Assembly: GCF_042747725.1 (NCBI RefSeq)
Contig: NZ_JBHZGO010000030.1
Location: forward strand, 147,783 to 211,782
DNA length: 64,000 nt
From: FACHB-T130 sp042747725
Lineage (GTDB): Bacteria > Cyanobacteriota > Cyanobacteriia > Cyanobacteriales > FACHB-T130
Direction: 5' to 3'
Shown: positions 27,265-34,989 of the stretch, one piece after another
Numbering within the stretch: position 1 is the first letter of the stretch
How the letters are laid out: every line of letters begins with the position of its first letter
The notes under the pieces: generated by a model
The model's database searches: none
What the model saw: the letters and a program-made list of their open reading frames with translations, nothing else
Told to the model about the DNA's origin: nothing
Position numbers and translations under genes: made by a program

Positions 27265-27342
27265 GGAAAAGCCACTGAGCTGTACTTGTCCCTACCATCG
27301 TATTTCCACGATGATATGGACAATAATCGGCTCAGCTTTTCC
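27265..27342 (+). ncRNA. Multi-stem structured element between psbT and nrdR
   Basis: Four nested stems in 78 nt: GGAAAAGC (27265-27272) with GCTTTTCC (27335-27342); TGAGC (27276-27280) with GCTCA (27330-27334); TTGTCC (27286-27291) with GGACAA (27318-27323); and CATCGT (27296-27301) with ACGATG (27308-27313), closing a six-base loop. That is 25 perfect pairs separated by a small bulge and internal loops. It lies 40 bases after psbT and 85 bases before nrdR. It could be a terminator for psbBT, or a leader element of nrdR; the T-run after it is weak. Confidence 0.6.
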
Positions 27343-27427
27343 AATTTTAGGTATTTCTTTAGTAAAGTGGCAGATAATTCTAATACTTCCTCACGCTCGT
27401 CTACCCAACAAGCGAGGACTTTTTAAA

Positions 27428-27955
27428 ATGCAATGTCCTTTATGCCAGTACACCGATAGCCGTGTCCTTGAGTCCCGTTCCACAGAAGCCGGACAAAGTA
27501 TCCGGCGACGCCGCGAGTGTTTGAAGTGCAATCATCGCTTCACCACTTACGAACGCATTGAATTTGTTCCGATTACCGTGATCAAGCGGGGGGGTCAGCG
27601 AGACTCCTTTGACCGTTCCAAGTTAATCCGTGGGATTGTTCGAGCCTGTGAAAAAACCGGCATCCCCCAAGGAACTCTGGAAGTATTGGTTGATGAAATT
27701 GAAGCAGAATTACAGCAGCGCATCGTTAGAGAAGTTACCAGTCAAGAAATTGGGGAATTAGTACTCCAGCGTCTGCAATCTCTCAGCGAAGTTGCATATA
27801 TCCGTTTTGCCTCCGTCTATCGGCAGTTTCAAGGAATTCGAGATTTTGTGGATACCTTGAATCATCTGCGAAGTCATGGCAGTGGAACAGAGGAAGAAAC
27901 TAAACTAACAGCTCCTCTCGAAAATAATCAACCTTCCTTATTCAGCGCTTGGTGA
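27428..27955 (+). CDS. nrdR: Transcriptional repressor NrdR
   Basis: An ATP/dATP-sensing repressor of ribonucleotide reductase genes. The start is ATG 27428 (M-Q-C-P-L-C-Q-Y), with GCGAGGA about nine bases upstream, giving 175 residues; the longer frame from 27311 is rejected. The N-terminal zinc ribbon has two pairs of cysteines (C-P-L-C and C-L-K-C around residues 3-34) and the conserved R-V-L-E-S-R and R-R-R-R-E-C segments. An ATP-cone domain follows (V-I-K-R-G-G-Q-R-D-S-F-D-R-S-K-L, to about residue 140). The C-terminal 30 residues are polar and variable. The gene sits in the conserved neighbourhood with psbB. Confidence 0.95.
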   Translation: MQCPLCQYTDSRVLESRSTEAGQSIRRRRECLKCNHRFTTYERIEFVPITVIKRGGQRDSFDRSKLIRGIVRACEKTGIPQGTLEVLVDEIEAELQQRIVREVTSQEIGELVLQRLQSLSEVAYIRFASVYRQFQGIRDFVDTLNHLRSHGSGTEEETKLTAPLENNQPSLFSAW

Positions 27956-28057
27956 AACAGAAATCCAGGCTTCTTTGGTTATTGGTCATTAGCAACTAGG
28001 AGTTGACAAAGATGCTATAGTATGCACTAGAGATGCGGTAGTTACAGCCGAACATTT

Positions 28058-28924
28058 TTGAACTCAAATTTATCTAGCTTTTGTCCCGGCAAGGTTGTAC
28101 TTGGAACAGTCATCGGTCTGGAGCCGGGAGGTGCTTTAATTGACATTGGCGCACCAACAGCTATTTTTCTCCCAATTTGGGAAATGTCAATCAATGAGAT
28201 TGATTCTCCAGAAGAAGCCTTGCAACTAAATGAAACCCGCGAATTCTTGATCGTGAGTAAATACGATGAAGCCGGGAATTTGATGCAATTTATTTCCATC
28301 CGACAGCTAGAGAAAAAGCTGGCTTGGGAACGAGTGCGTCAAATGCAAGCAGAAAACGTCACGGTGTACGCTAAAGGTTTTGATACCAGTCGCGCTGGTG
28401 TATTAGTTAGGATTGAGGGGTTGCACGGCATTATTTTAGGTTCCCATCTCGATAGGTGTAAGCCGATAGAAGAGCTAGTGGGAGAAGAACTCCCTGTGAA
28501 GATTGTGGAGGTGGATGAAGACCGCGATCGCTTGTATCTCTCCCACCGACTGGCGCTGTACCCAGATGGGATAAAGCATCTAGAAGTTGGTCAAGTCGTT
28601 GCTGGTAGAGTACTTGCACTTAAGCCTTATGGTGCATTTGTCAATATTGGAGTTATTAACGCCCTACTACGCACTACTGAAATTTCCCACGCTCCCTTTG
28701 ATACGCCTTATAGTGTTTTCAAGGTTAATGACGAAATAAAGGCGATGATTATTTGGATGGATGTGGAAAAGGGTCGCGTCTCACTTTCAACAAAAGCGCT
28801 GGAACCCGAACCAGGAGATATGCTGAAAAATCCTCAGAAAGTTTATGAAAAAGCTGAGGAAATGGCAGCAAAGTACCGCGAACAGATGCTCCAAATAGCA
28901 GCGATCGCCATCCTATCAAACTAA
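28058..28924 (+). CDS. Divergent ribosomal protein S1 paralogue
   Basis: A 288-residue protein with three S1 RNA-binding domains, closely parallel to the full S1 gene that follows 370 bases later. Compare F-C-P-G-K-V-V-L-G-T-V-I-G-L-E-P-G-G with F-N-P-G-D-I-V-A-G-T-V-F-S-L-E-P-R-G. It lacks S1's first 25 residues and its repetitive C-terminal tail. The only reachable start is TTG 28058 without a good ribosome-binding site, so expression is uncertain. Several S1 landmark residues have drifted (for example H-I-S-E-I-S is L-R-T-T-E-I-S here). It may be an rps1b-like specialised RNA-binding protein or a gene copy in decline. Confidence 0.75.
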   Translation: MNSNLSSFCPGKVVLGTVIGLEPGGALIDIGAPTAIFLPIWEMSINEIDSPEEALQLNETREFLIVSKYDEAGNLMQFISIRQLEKKLAWERVRQMQAENVTVYAKGFDTSRAGVLVRIEGLHGIILGSHLDRCKPIEELVGEELPVKIVEVDEDRDRLYLSHRLALYPDGIKHLEVGQVVAGRVLALKPYGAFVNIGVINALLRTTEISHAPFDTPYSVFKVNDEIKAMIIWMDVEKGRVSLSTKALEPEPGDMLKNPQKVYEKAEEMAAKYREQMLQIAAIAILSN

Positions 28925-29117
28925 ATCTCCATCTTCCAGACACGACTATCAACTTAAAGAAGACTGAGGTTATAAGTAGGTGGAATTGATTATTTGTAGT
29001 AGTGGTTAGCGATAGTGTAACCAATGCAGGTGTTGGGTTTCAAGAGCGTTTTCCATTCCCTACGAAAATCTAAATCTCCATCTTCCAGACACGACGAATA
29101 ACTTAATAAGACTGAGG
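28921..29117. repeat. Duplicated segment between the two S1 genes
   Basis: A 26-bp sequence (CTAAATCTCC...AGACACGAC) is identical at 28921-28946 and 29070-29095. Both copies are followed by related sequence with AACTTAA and AAGACTGAGG. The first copy covers the stop codon of the S1 paralogue. The spacing is 149 bp. Confidence 0.85.
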
Positions 29118-29294
29118 CTATGGCAGCTCCAACTGGGTTATAATATCCTGTCTGGACACTTCTCGCTCCTAGAAAATCTCATACAATAGGTTTGGCGAGA
29201 GAGCTATGTAGGTGTAAACTGCACGCGGTAAACGTGGGCGTACATCGACAGGAGGCACAGTTAAATACGGAGATAACACCAGGAAACGATACGC

Positions 29295-30464
29295 ATGGTC
29301 AATCAGAAAACAACCGCTACAGTAGATATTGGATTTTCTCACGAAGATTTTGCGGCCCTACTCGACAAGTACGACTATCACTTTAATCCGGGTGATATTG
29401 TCGCCGGTACCGTGTTCAGTTTGGAGCCTAGGGGCGCTCTGATTGACATTGGCGCTAAAACAGCGGCTTATATTCCGATTCAGGAGATGTCAATCAATCG
29501 GGTTGATGCTCCTGAAGAAGTGTTGCAGTCTAACGAGACGCGGGAATTTTTCATTCTGACCGACGAGAATGAAGATGGACAGCTAACCCTTTCCATCCGC
29601 CGCATTGAGTATATGCGAGCATGGGAGCGAGTCAGGCAGTTGCAGACAGAAGACGCTACAGTGCGATCGCTTGTCTTTGCTACCAATCGAGGTGGCGCGT
29701 TGGTAAGGATTGAAGGATTGCGCGGGTTTATTCCCGGTTCTCACATCAGCACTCGCAAACCCAAGGAAGATTTGGTTGGTGAAGAACTACCGCTAAAATT
29801 CTTAGAGGTAGACGAAGACCGTAACCGTCTAGTTCTTTCGCACCGACGGGCGCTAGTCGAGCGGAAGATGAATCGTCTGGAAGTGGGCGAGGTCGTTATT
29901 GGGACGGTACGAGGCATCAAGCCTTATGGTGCATTTATCGACATTGGTGGCGTCAGCGGACTACTGCACATCTCGGAAATTTCCCACGACCATATCGATA
30001 CACCTCACAGCGTCTTCAATGTCAATGATGAAGTGAAAGTGATGATCATTGACCTTGACGCTGAACGGGGTCGGATTTCCCTCTCCACCAAGCAGCTAGA
30101 GCCAGAACCAGGGGACATGATCAAGAACCGCGATCGCGTCTATGATATGGCGGAAGAAATGGCGGCTAAGTATCGGGAGCAGATGCGAGCCAAGCTGCAA
30201 GGCAACACTGCTATACCTTCTATAGAAATCGGCGTTTCTGACGAAGAAGTGCTACCCTCTATCGAAGATGAAGACGTGCCACCCGCTACAGAAGATGAAG
30301 ACGTGCCAGCTGCTATCGAAGCTGAAGAGGTGCCAGCCGCTATCGAAGCTGAAGAGGTGCCAGCCGCTATCGAAGCTGAAGAGGTGCCAGCCGCTATCGA
30401 AGCTGAAGAGGTGCCAGCCGCTATCGAAGCTGAAGAGGTGCCAGCCGCTACAGAAGAAGAGTAA
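29295..30464 (+). CDS. rps1: 30S ribosomal protein S1
   Basis: S1 binds mRNA on the small ribosomal subunit and helps initiation. ATG 29295 with AGGAAA upstream gives 389 residues. Three S1 domains are seen: about residues 30-105 (G-D-I-V-A-G-T-V), 120-190, and 205-275 (E-V-V-I-G-T-V-R-G-I-K-P-Y-G-A-F-I-D-I-G). This three-domain layout is the usual cyanobacterial and plastid form. The acidic tail after residue 320 holds five near-identical copies of V-P-A-A-I-E-A-E-E encoded by a 27-bp tandem repeat. The gene is downstream of psbB-psbT-nrdR, a gene order known from Synechococcus-type genomes. A perfect TATAAT (29139-29144) lies in its 5' region. Confidence 0.96.
   Translation: MVNQKTTATVDIGFSHEDFAALLDKYDYHFNPGDIVAGTVFSLEPRGALIDIGAKTAAYIPIQEMSINRVDAPEEVLQSNETREFFILTDENEDGQLTLSIRRIEYMRAWERVRQLQTEDATVRSLVFATNRGGALVRIEGLRGFIPGSHISTRKPKEDLVGEELPLKFLEVDEDRNRLVLSHRRALVERKMNRLEVGEVVIGTVRGIKPYGAFIDIGGVSGLLHISEISHDHIDTPHSVFNVNDEVKVMIIDLDAERGRISLSTKQLEPEPGDMIKNRDRVYDMAEEMAAKYREQMRAKLQGNTAIPSIEIGVSDEEVLPSIEDEDVPPATEDEDVPAAIEAEEVPAAIEAEEVPAAIEAEEVPAAIEAEEVPAAIEAEEVPAATEEE
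30303..30461 (+). repeat. 27-bp in-frame tandem repeat in rps1
   Basis: Five full 27-bp copies (GTGCCAGCCGCTATCGAAGC plus TGAAGAG) at 30303-30437, the first with one base difference, and a partial sixth to 30461. It is preceded by degenerate units from about 30249. Each copy adds nine residues to the S1 tail. Confidence 0.95.
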
Positions 30465-30520
30465 TTTTGTTAGGGGGACAGAGAAATTTCAAAGAAAGAA
30501 ATTTGAAATTAGCGATCGCC

Positions 30521-30547
30521 AAAGAGGGAAATTCCCTCTTTTTTTAT
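30521..30547 (+). terminator. Terminator after rps1
   Basis: AAAGAGGG (30521-30528) pairs with CCCTCTTT (30534-30541) around a five-base loop, followed by a run of T. Confidence 0.8.
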
Positions 30548-30575
30548 TGCAGTTTAATTAGTTGAGGGGGAAATT

Positions 30576-31322
30576 TTGGTAACAATTCGCTGTCGAGAAG
30601 TCACGTTCCTGAATATCCAGGCTGTGATTTTTGACAAGGACGGCACCCTGGAGGATTCGGAGTCATTTTTGAGAAATTTGGGGCAAAAGCGATCGCGCAT
30701 CATAGACGCCCAAATCCCCGGAACGGGAGACCCTTTATTAATGGCGTTTGGTATCAATGGAGATACTCTCGACCCCACTGGGTTATTAGCAGTAGGCAGT
30801 CATCGGGAGAATGAAATTGCCGCCGCCGCTTATATTGCCGAGACCGGACGGGGGTGGTTAGAATCAAGAGCGATCGCTCGTCGCGCCTTTAATGAAGCAG
30901 ACGAATTTCTAAAAGATGCTGCGCCTTCCCCCTTATTTGTCGGTTCTTTGGAAGTCCTGCAACTTCTCTTTCAAGCTGGATTGAAATTAGGAATTTTATC
31001 AGCCGCTTCGACTGCACGAGTAAAAACATTTGTCAAGCGACATCAGCTCTCGCCCTATATCCAGCTAGAGATGGGAGTTGATGAAGGTCCCAGCAAACCC
31101 GATCCCGCTTTATTTGTGCAAGCTTGCCAGAGACTGGGAGTAGCACCCAGCAATACTCTCATGGTGGGAGATTCTGCCGGAGATATTCAAATGGCACGTC
31201 AGGCGGGTGCTGCTGGTTGTATTGGCATCTGCTGGGGAAAACCGGAAGCAGCACATCTAGAGAGTGCAGATGTAGCGATCGCGCAACTCGACGAAATTCA
31301 AATTTTGGATGCTAACGGTTAA
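30576..31322 (+). CDS. HAD-superfamily hydrolase
   Basis: A 248-residue cytoplasmic phosphatase-like protein. The start is TTG 30576, supported by GAGGGGG five bases upstream; there is no ATG nearby. Motif I is V-I-F-D-K-D-G-T-L (nucleophile in D-K-D-G-T, with Lys in the middle instead of the more common Met/Leu/Val). Motif II is the Ser/Thr in G-I-L-S-A-A-S. Motif III is the Lys in S-K-P-D-P, and motif IV is V-G-D-S-A-G-D. A helical cap occupies about residues 30-110. It resembles phosphoglycolate phosphatase-like or pyrophosphatase enzymes; the substrate is unknown. It is next to, but separated by a terminator from, rps1. Confidence 0.88.
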   Translation: MVTIRCREVTFLNIQAVIFDKDGTLEDSESFLRNLGQKRSRIIDAQIPGTGDPLLMAFGINGDTLDPTGLLAVGSHRENEIAAAAYIAETGRGWLESRAIARRAFNEADEFLKDAAPSPLFVGSLEVLQLLFQAGLKLGILSAASTARVKTFVKRHQLSPYIQLEMGVDEGPSKPDPALFVQACQRLGVAPSNTLMVGDSAGDIQMARQAGAAGCIGICWGKPEAAHLESADVAIAQLDEIQILDANG

Positions 31323-31352
31323 TCGGGAGAACCTCCGATGACCCATTAGCCA

Positions 31353-32101
31353 TTAGCTATCAGGCAAATTCCCAAAGCGATCGCGATAAAGAGCTAACAG
31401 GTTTTCCATATCGGCAAGCTGTTGTTGAGCCTCTTCCCGCTGCTGGCGTTCAATTTCAGCGCGTTGGCGTTCAATTTCAGCGCGTTGACGCTCAATTTCA
31501 GCTTGTTCTTCTGCATGCTGTCGTCTCTGAGTTTCCTGCTTTAGCGCCTGCATTAGCTCATCGGCAATTAACAACTTTTCGCCAGTATCTTCTCGGTAAA
31601 AGCCAAGAAGTTTCCCTTCTACTGCTAAACGCAGCTGTAATGGTTCGCTACGATTATCTGCGATCGCTTCATACTTTTCTCCCCGCAAGCGATACCCCCG
31701 CAATTTTCCCTCTATCCACTCTCCTTTAGGGTCAAATTGCCAGTATTCCTTCACTTCCAATTGCTCGTACAAAGTTTTTTTCAACCCTTGATCTTGTTCT
31801 TGCGTACCTTTGGAAGTCATTTCAAAAACCACTACAGGAACCTGTCCTTCTTCCCAAATTTTATAGTTGTCCCTTCCCCCAGGAGCCACATCGAAAATTA
31901 CCATCACATCGGGAGCAACTCGGAGTTTAGGAAAGCCTTGGGAATAGTAAAGAAACTGGTCTGCTAGCACAGTCGCTTGACGCTGTGCCAAGTATTGTTT
32001 AAGGACTTCCAAAGTCGTCAAAATGGCATAGAGGTGGTCATAGGTTTCTGCCAATGGTTCACCGTCTGAACTAGGGTAAAAGATTTCTGCGGTTTGGGCT
32101 G
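31353..32101 (-). CDS. Uma2-family endonuclease, tandem copy 1 (5' end in gap)
   Basis: A putative PD-(D/E)xK nuclease of the Uma2/DUF820 family, abundant in cyanobacteria and of unknown role. The frame is open from the stop at 31353 to the edge of the N run. The missing start should correspond to M-T-A-I-L-P-T-A-Q seen in the other copies. Core features are A-P-D-V-M-V-I-F-D-V, then V-P-V-V-V-F-E-M-T-S-K-G-T with the catalytic-type Asp and Glu, and K-E-Y-W-Q-F-D-P. The C-terminal coiled coil includes three copies of A-E-I-E-R-Q-R. It is very similar to copies 2 and 3. Confidence 0.85.
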
Positions 32102-32198
32102 NNNNNNNNNNNNNNNNNNNNNNNNNNNNNNNNNNNNNNNNNNNNNNNNNNNNNNNNNNNNNNNNNNNNNNNNNNNNNNNNNNNNNNNNNNNNNNNNN
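32102..32198. other. Assembly gap of 97 N
   Basis: Undetermined bases inside the Uma2 tandem array. Matching bases are spaced 766 between copies 3 and 2 but only 695 between copies 2 and 1. If the arrays are equivalent the true gap is about 168 bases: the last 109 of copy 2, 40 of spacer and 19 of copy 1. Confidence 0.95.
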
Positions 32199-32815
32199 CG
32201 TTGGCGTTCAATTTCAGCGCGTTCCTCAGCTTCTTGTAACGCCTGGACTAGCTCATCGGGAATCAATAACTTTTCCCCAGTATCTTCTCGGTAAAAACCG
32301 ATTATTTTCCCTTCTACTGCTAGACGTAATTGCAAAGGTTCGCTGCGACTGTCTGTAATTTGCTCATAAATTTCGCCTCGCAAACGATACCCGCGCAACT
32401 TTTCTTCTATCCACTCCCCTCTGGGGTCAAATTGCCAATATTCTTTGACTTCCATCAGTTCGTACAAAGTTTTTTTCAACCCTTGATCTTGTTCTTGCGT
32501 ACCTTTGGAAGTCATTTCAAAAACCACTACAGGAACCTGTCCTTCTTCCCAGATTTTATAGTTATCCCTTCCCCCTGGTGCCACATCGAAAATCACCATC
32601 ACATCGGGAGCAACTCGGAGTTTAGGAAATCCTTGGGAATAGTAAAGAAACTGGTCTGCTAGCACTGTCGCTTGACGCTGTGCCAAGTATTGTTTAAGGA
32701 CTTCCAAAGTCGTCAAAATGGCATAGAGGTGGTCATAGGTTTCTGCCAATGGTTCACCGTCTGAACTAGGGTAAAAGATTTCTGCGGTTTGGGCTGTCGG
32801 TAATATAGCTGTCAT
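32199..32815 (-). CDS. Uma2-family endonuclease, tandem copy 2 (3' end in gap)
   Basis: Starts at ATG 32815 (M-T-A-I-L-P-T-A-Q-T-A-E-I-F-Y). It is nearly identical to copy 3 across the nuclease core (P-D-V-M-V-I-F-D-V and V-V-V-F-E-M-T-S-K-G-T). The reading frame runs into the assembly gap at R-A-E-I-E-R-Q, so the coiled-coil end and stop are missing. The apparent fusion of this frame with copy 1 across the N run is an artefact. Confidence 0.85.
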
Positions 32816-32855
32816 AATTAAAATCGGTAATGGGTAATCGGACACCAATTAGCCA

Positions 32856-33581
32856 TTAGCTATCAGGCAAATTCCCAAAGCGATCGCGATAACGAGCCAG
32901 CAAGTTTTCCATAAGAGCAAGCTGTTGCTGAGCCTCTTCCCGCTGCTGGCGTTCAATTTCAGCTCGTTGGCGTTCAATTTCAGCGCGTTCCTCAGCTTCT
33001 TGTAACGCCTGGACTAGCTCATCGGGAATCAATAACTTTTCCCCAGTATCTTCTCGGTAAAAACCGATTATTTTCCCTTCTACTGCTAGACGCAATTGCA
33101 AAGGTTCGCTGCGACTGTCTGTAATTTGTTCATAAATTTCGCCTCGCAAACGATACCCGCGCAACTTTTCTTCTATCCACTCCCCTCTGGGGTCAAATTG
33201 CCAATATTCTTTGACTTCCATCAGTTCGTACAAAGTTTTTTTCAACCCTTGATCTTGTTCTTGCGTACCTTTGGAAGTCATTTCAAAAACCACTACAGGA
33301 ACTTGACCTTCTTCCCAGATTTTATAGTTATCCCTTCCCCCAGGTGCCACATCGAAAATTACCATCACATCGGGAGCAACTCGGAGTTTAGGAAATCCTT
33401 GGGAATAGTAAAGAAACTGGTCTGCTAGCACTGTCGCTTGCCGAGGAGCTAGATATTGTTTCAAAACTTCTAAGGTTGTTAATATGGCATAGAGATGATC
33501 GTAGGTTTCTGCCAATGGTTCACCGTCTGAGCTAGGGTAGAATATTTCTGTGGATTGGGCTGTAGGTAATATAGCTGTCAT
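32856..33581 (-). CDS. Uma2-family endonuclease, tandem copy 3
   Basis: The only complete copy of the array: 241 residues from ATG 33581 (M-T-A-I-L-P-T-A-Q-S-T-E-I-F-Y); an upstream start at 33599 would add six. The PD-(D/E)xK core lies at about residues 60-130: the Asp in A-P-D-V-M-V-I-F and the Glu in V-V-V-F-E-M-T. After residue 195 it forms a charged coiled coil (A-E-I-E-R-Q repeats) ending G-N-L-P-D-S. It is probably first in the transcript. Uma2 proteins are linked by some to transposon-derived nucleases, but no activity is established here. Confidence 0.9.
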   Translation of the reverse strand: MTAILPTAQSTEIFYPSSDGEPLAETYDHLYAILTTLEVLKQYLAPRQATVLADQFLYYSQGFPKLRVAPDVMVIFDVAPGGRDNYKIWEEGQVPVVVFEMTSKGTQEQDQGLKKTLYELMEVKEYWQFDPRGEWIEEKLRGYRLRGEIYEQITDSRSEPLQLRLAVEGKIIGFYREDTGEKLLIPDELVQALQEAEERAEIERQRAEIERQQREEAQQQLALMENLLARYRDRFGNLPDS

Positions 33582-33786
33582 GGTCGCACCGTGAGGCATG
33601 ATTAATTTATTTTAATTGACAAAAGCGCGAAAGATTCTAGTAATACCATATTAATTTTCTGGAAGCACCCGAAAAAATACGCGATCGCTCTCACAAAAGC
33701 TCAACAAAAATTCAGAATATTTACTCAAACAATTATTCTCCGTGCCGTGTTAAAAACCTGGAACAATTGCAACATGGTGTAGTTAG

Positions 33787-34830
33787 ATGAAAGTAGGTTT
33801 GAGAATTAGCTTGTTACTAGCAGGTCTTTCCTTAGCAGCAACAGTTAATACAGTACAAGCACAAGCTCAATCTATAATCCCCGCAGCTGATGGCACTGGC
33901 ACGATTGTCACTCCAAAGGCAAACAGCATTAACATTACTGGCGGCACCTTTTCAAAGAATGGTGCAAATCTATTTCACAGCTTTCAGCAATTTGGAATTA
34001 CCCAAAATCAGATAGCTAACTTTCTTTCTAACCCAAATATACGCAACATATTGGGAAGAGTTACAGGCGGCGACGCAACAGTAATCAATGGATTAATTCA
34101 AGTTATTGGGAGGAATTCCAATTTATTCTTGATGAACCCAGCCGGGATAGTTTTTGGTGAGAATGCTAGTTTAAATGTACCCGCATCATTTACAGTGACG
34201 ACTGCCACAGGAATTAGTCTTGGCGACAATAACTGGTTTAATGCAGTAGGTGCGAATAATTATGCCGATTTAGTTGGAACACCCAGCATTTTTGCTTTTG
34301 CAACATCTCAACCGGGAAGCATCATTAAATGCAGGCAATTTGACGTTTACCCCTTTTCTTACACTTCTGGAAGAGGCGATATTACCCTCAAAAGCACTGG
34401 GAGTAGTGGAGCGATAGATACTACATCTGGCAATATAATTTCTAATTCTGTCTCTGGTTCTGGGGGCGCGATCGCATTAAATGCCTCTGGTGACATCACC
34501 ACAAGTATCATAGACTCTTACGCCGCCGCTAGTATTGCAGGTGCAGTCTCCTTGAATGCTGGCGGCGACATTGCCACCAGCAGCAGCAACCGTAGCATTA
34601 ACACCAGCAGCAATACTATTGGGGAACAATATGTCAAGTTGCTGAAAATAGGCGTGACAGAAGTTGAGGGGCAAACTGTAGGCATTATTGAAGTTGAAAA
34701 AGCTCCCAGTCCAGTCTTCATCAAAAATTCACAAAGCCAAGGTTTTTTTTACATCTGGGAGAGAGAAACCGTTCGCGCCCTTAGTCCATCTGAAGCTGAG
34801 TCTTACATCCAGCTAAATTGGCAATTGTGA
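33787..34830 (+). CDS. Stunted hemagglutination-activity-domain protein with foreign C-terminus
   Basis: Residues 1-26 are a signal peptide (L-L-L-A-G-L-S-L-A-A-T-V, ending Q-A-Q-A). Residues about 30-175 are a filamentous-hemagglutinin N-terminal (TPS) domain, with N-I-T-G-G-T, H-S-F-Q-Q-F-G-I and L-F-L-M-N-P-A-G-I-V-F-G; these target two-partner secretion. Family members usually run for many hundreds of residues, whereas here only a short Ser/Gly/Asn-rich beta-helix (about 190-280) follows an abrupt junction at I-I-K-C-R-Q-F-D. The last 65 residues (V-K-L-L-K-I-G-V-T-E-V-E, then F-Y-I-W-E-R-E, to A-E-S-Y-I-Q-L-N-W) resemble the end of an AlbA-like/Schlafen-type domain. It is probably a deletion-fused remnant. 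ATG 33787. Confidence 0.7.
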   Translation: MKVGLRISLLLAGLSLAATVNTVQAQAQSIIPAADGTGTIVTPKANSINITGGTFSKNGANLFHSFQQFGITQNQIANFLSNPNIRNILGRVTGGDATVINGLIQVIGRNSNLFLMNPAGIVFGENASLNVPASFTVTTATGISLGDNNWFNAVGANNYADLVGTPSIFAFATSQPGSIIKCRQFDVYPFSYTSGRGDITLKSTGSSGAIDTTSGNIISNSVSGSGGAIALNASGDITTSIIDSYAAASIAGAVSLNAGGDIATSSSNRSINTSSNTIGEQYVKLLKIGVTEVEGQTVGIIEVEKAPSPVFIKNSQSQGFFYIWERETVRALSPSEAESYIQLNWQL

Positions 34831-34975
34831 AAAAATCGTAAAAATCGCAATTGAGGCAAATTTTTACACCACCGATATTAACCTTTGGAGCGATCGCATC
34901 TCAATGTTTTTATAATCGCAGGTTAAAATAGCGTAACTTAGCCCAAATCACTTCGCTACCAAGAGCCATCAGCCC

Positions 34976-34983
34976 AGGAGGAA
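34976..34983 (+). promoter_or_regulatory. Ribosome-binding site deciding the metK start
   Basis: AGGAGGAA lies directly against the TTG at 34984 but six bases before the TTG at 34990, so the second TTG is the likely start. Confidence 0.75.
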
Positions 34984-34989
34984 TTGCCC

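Noticed and set aside
27311..27427. Longer NrdR with 39 extra N-terminal residues
   Set aside because: The extension overlaps the hairpin and lacks conservation; the zinc ribbon begins directly at ATG 27428, which has a ribosome-binding site.
32018..32848. A continuous 276-residue frame across the N run
   Set aside because: It joins the end of one Uma2 copy to the wrong frame of the next through undetermined bases; the proper reading is two separate genes.
34831..34989. S-adenosylmethionine riboswitch upstream of metK
   Set aside because: I looked for a multi-stem conserved leader, but the spacer is short and AT-rich without matching helices.
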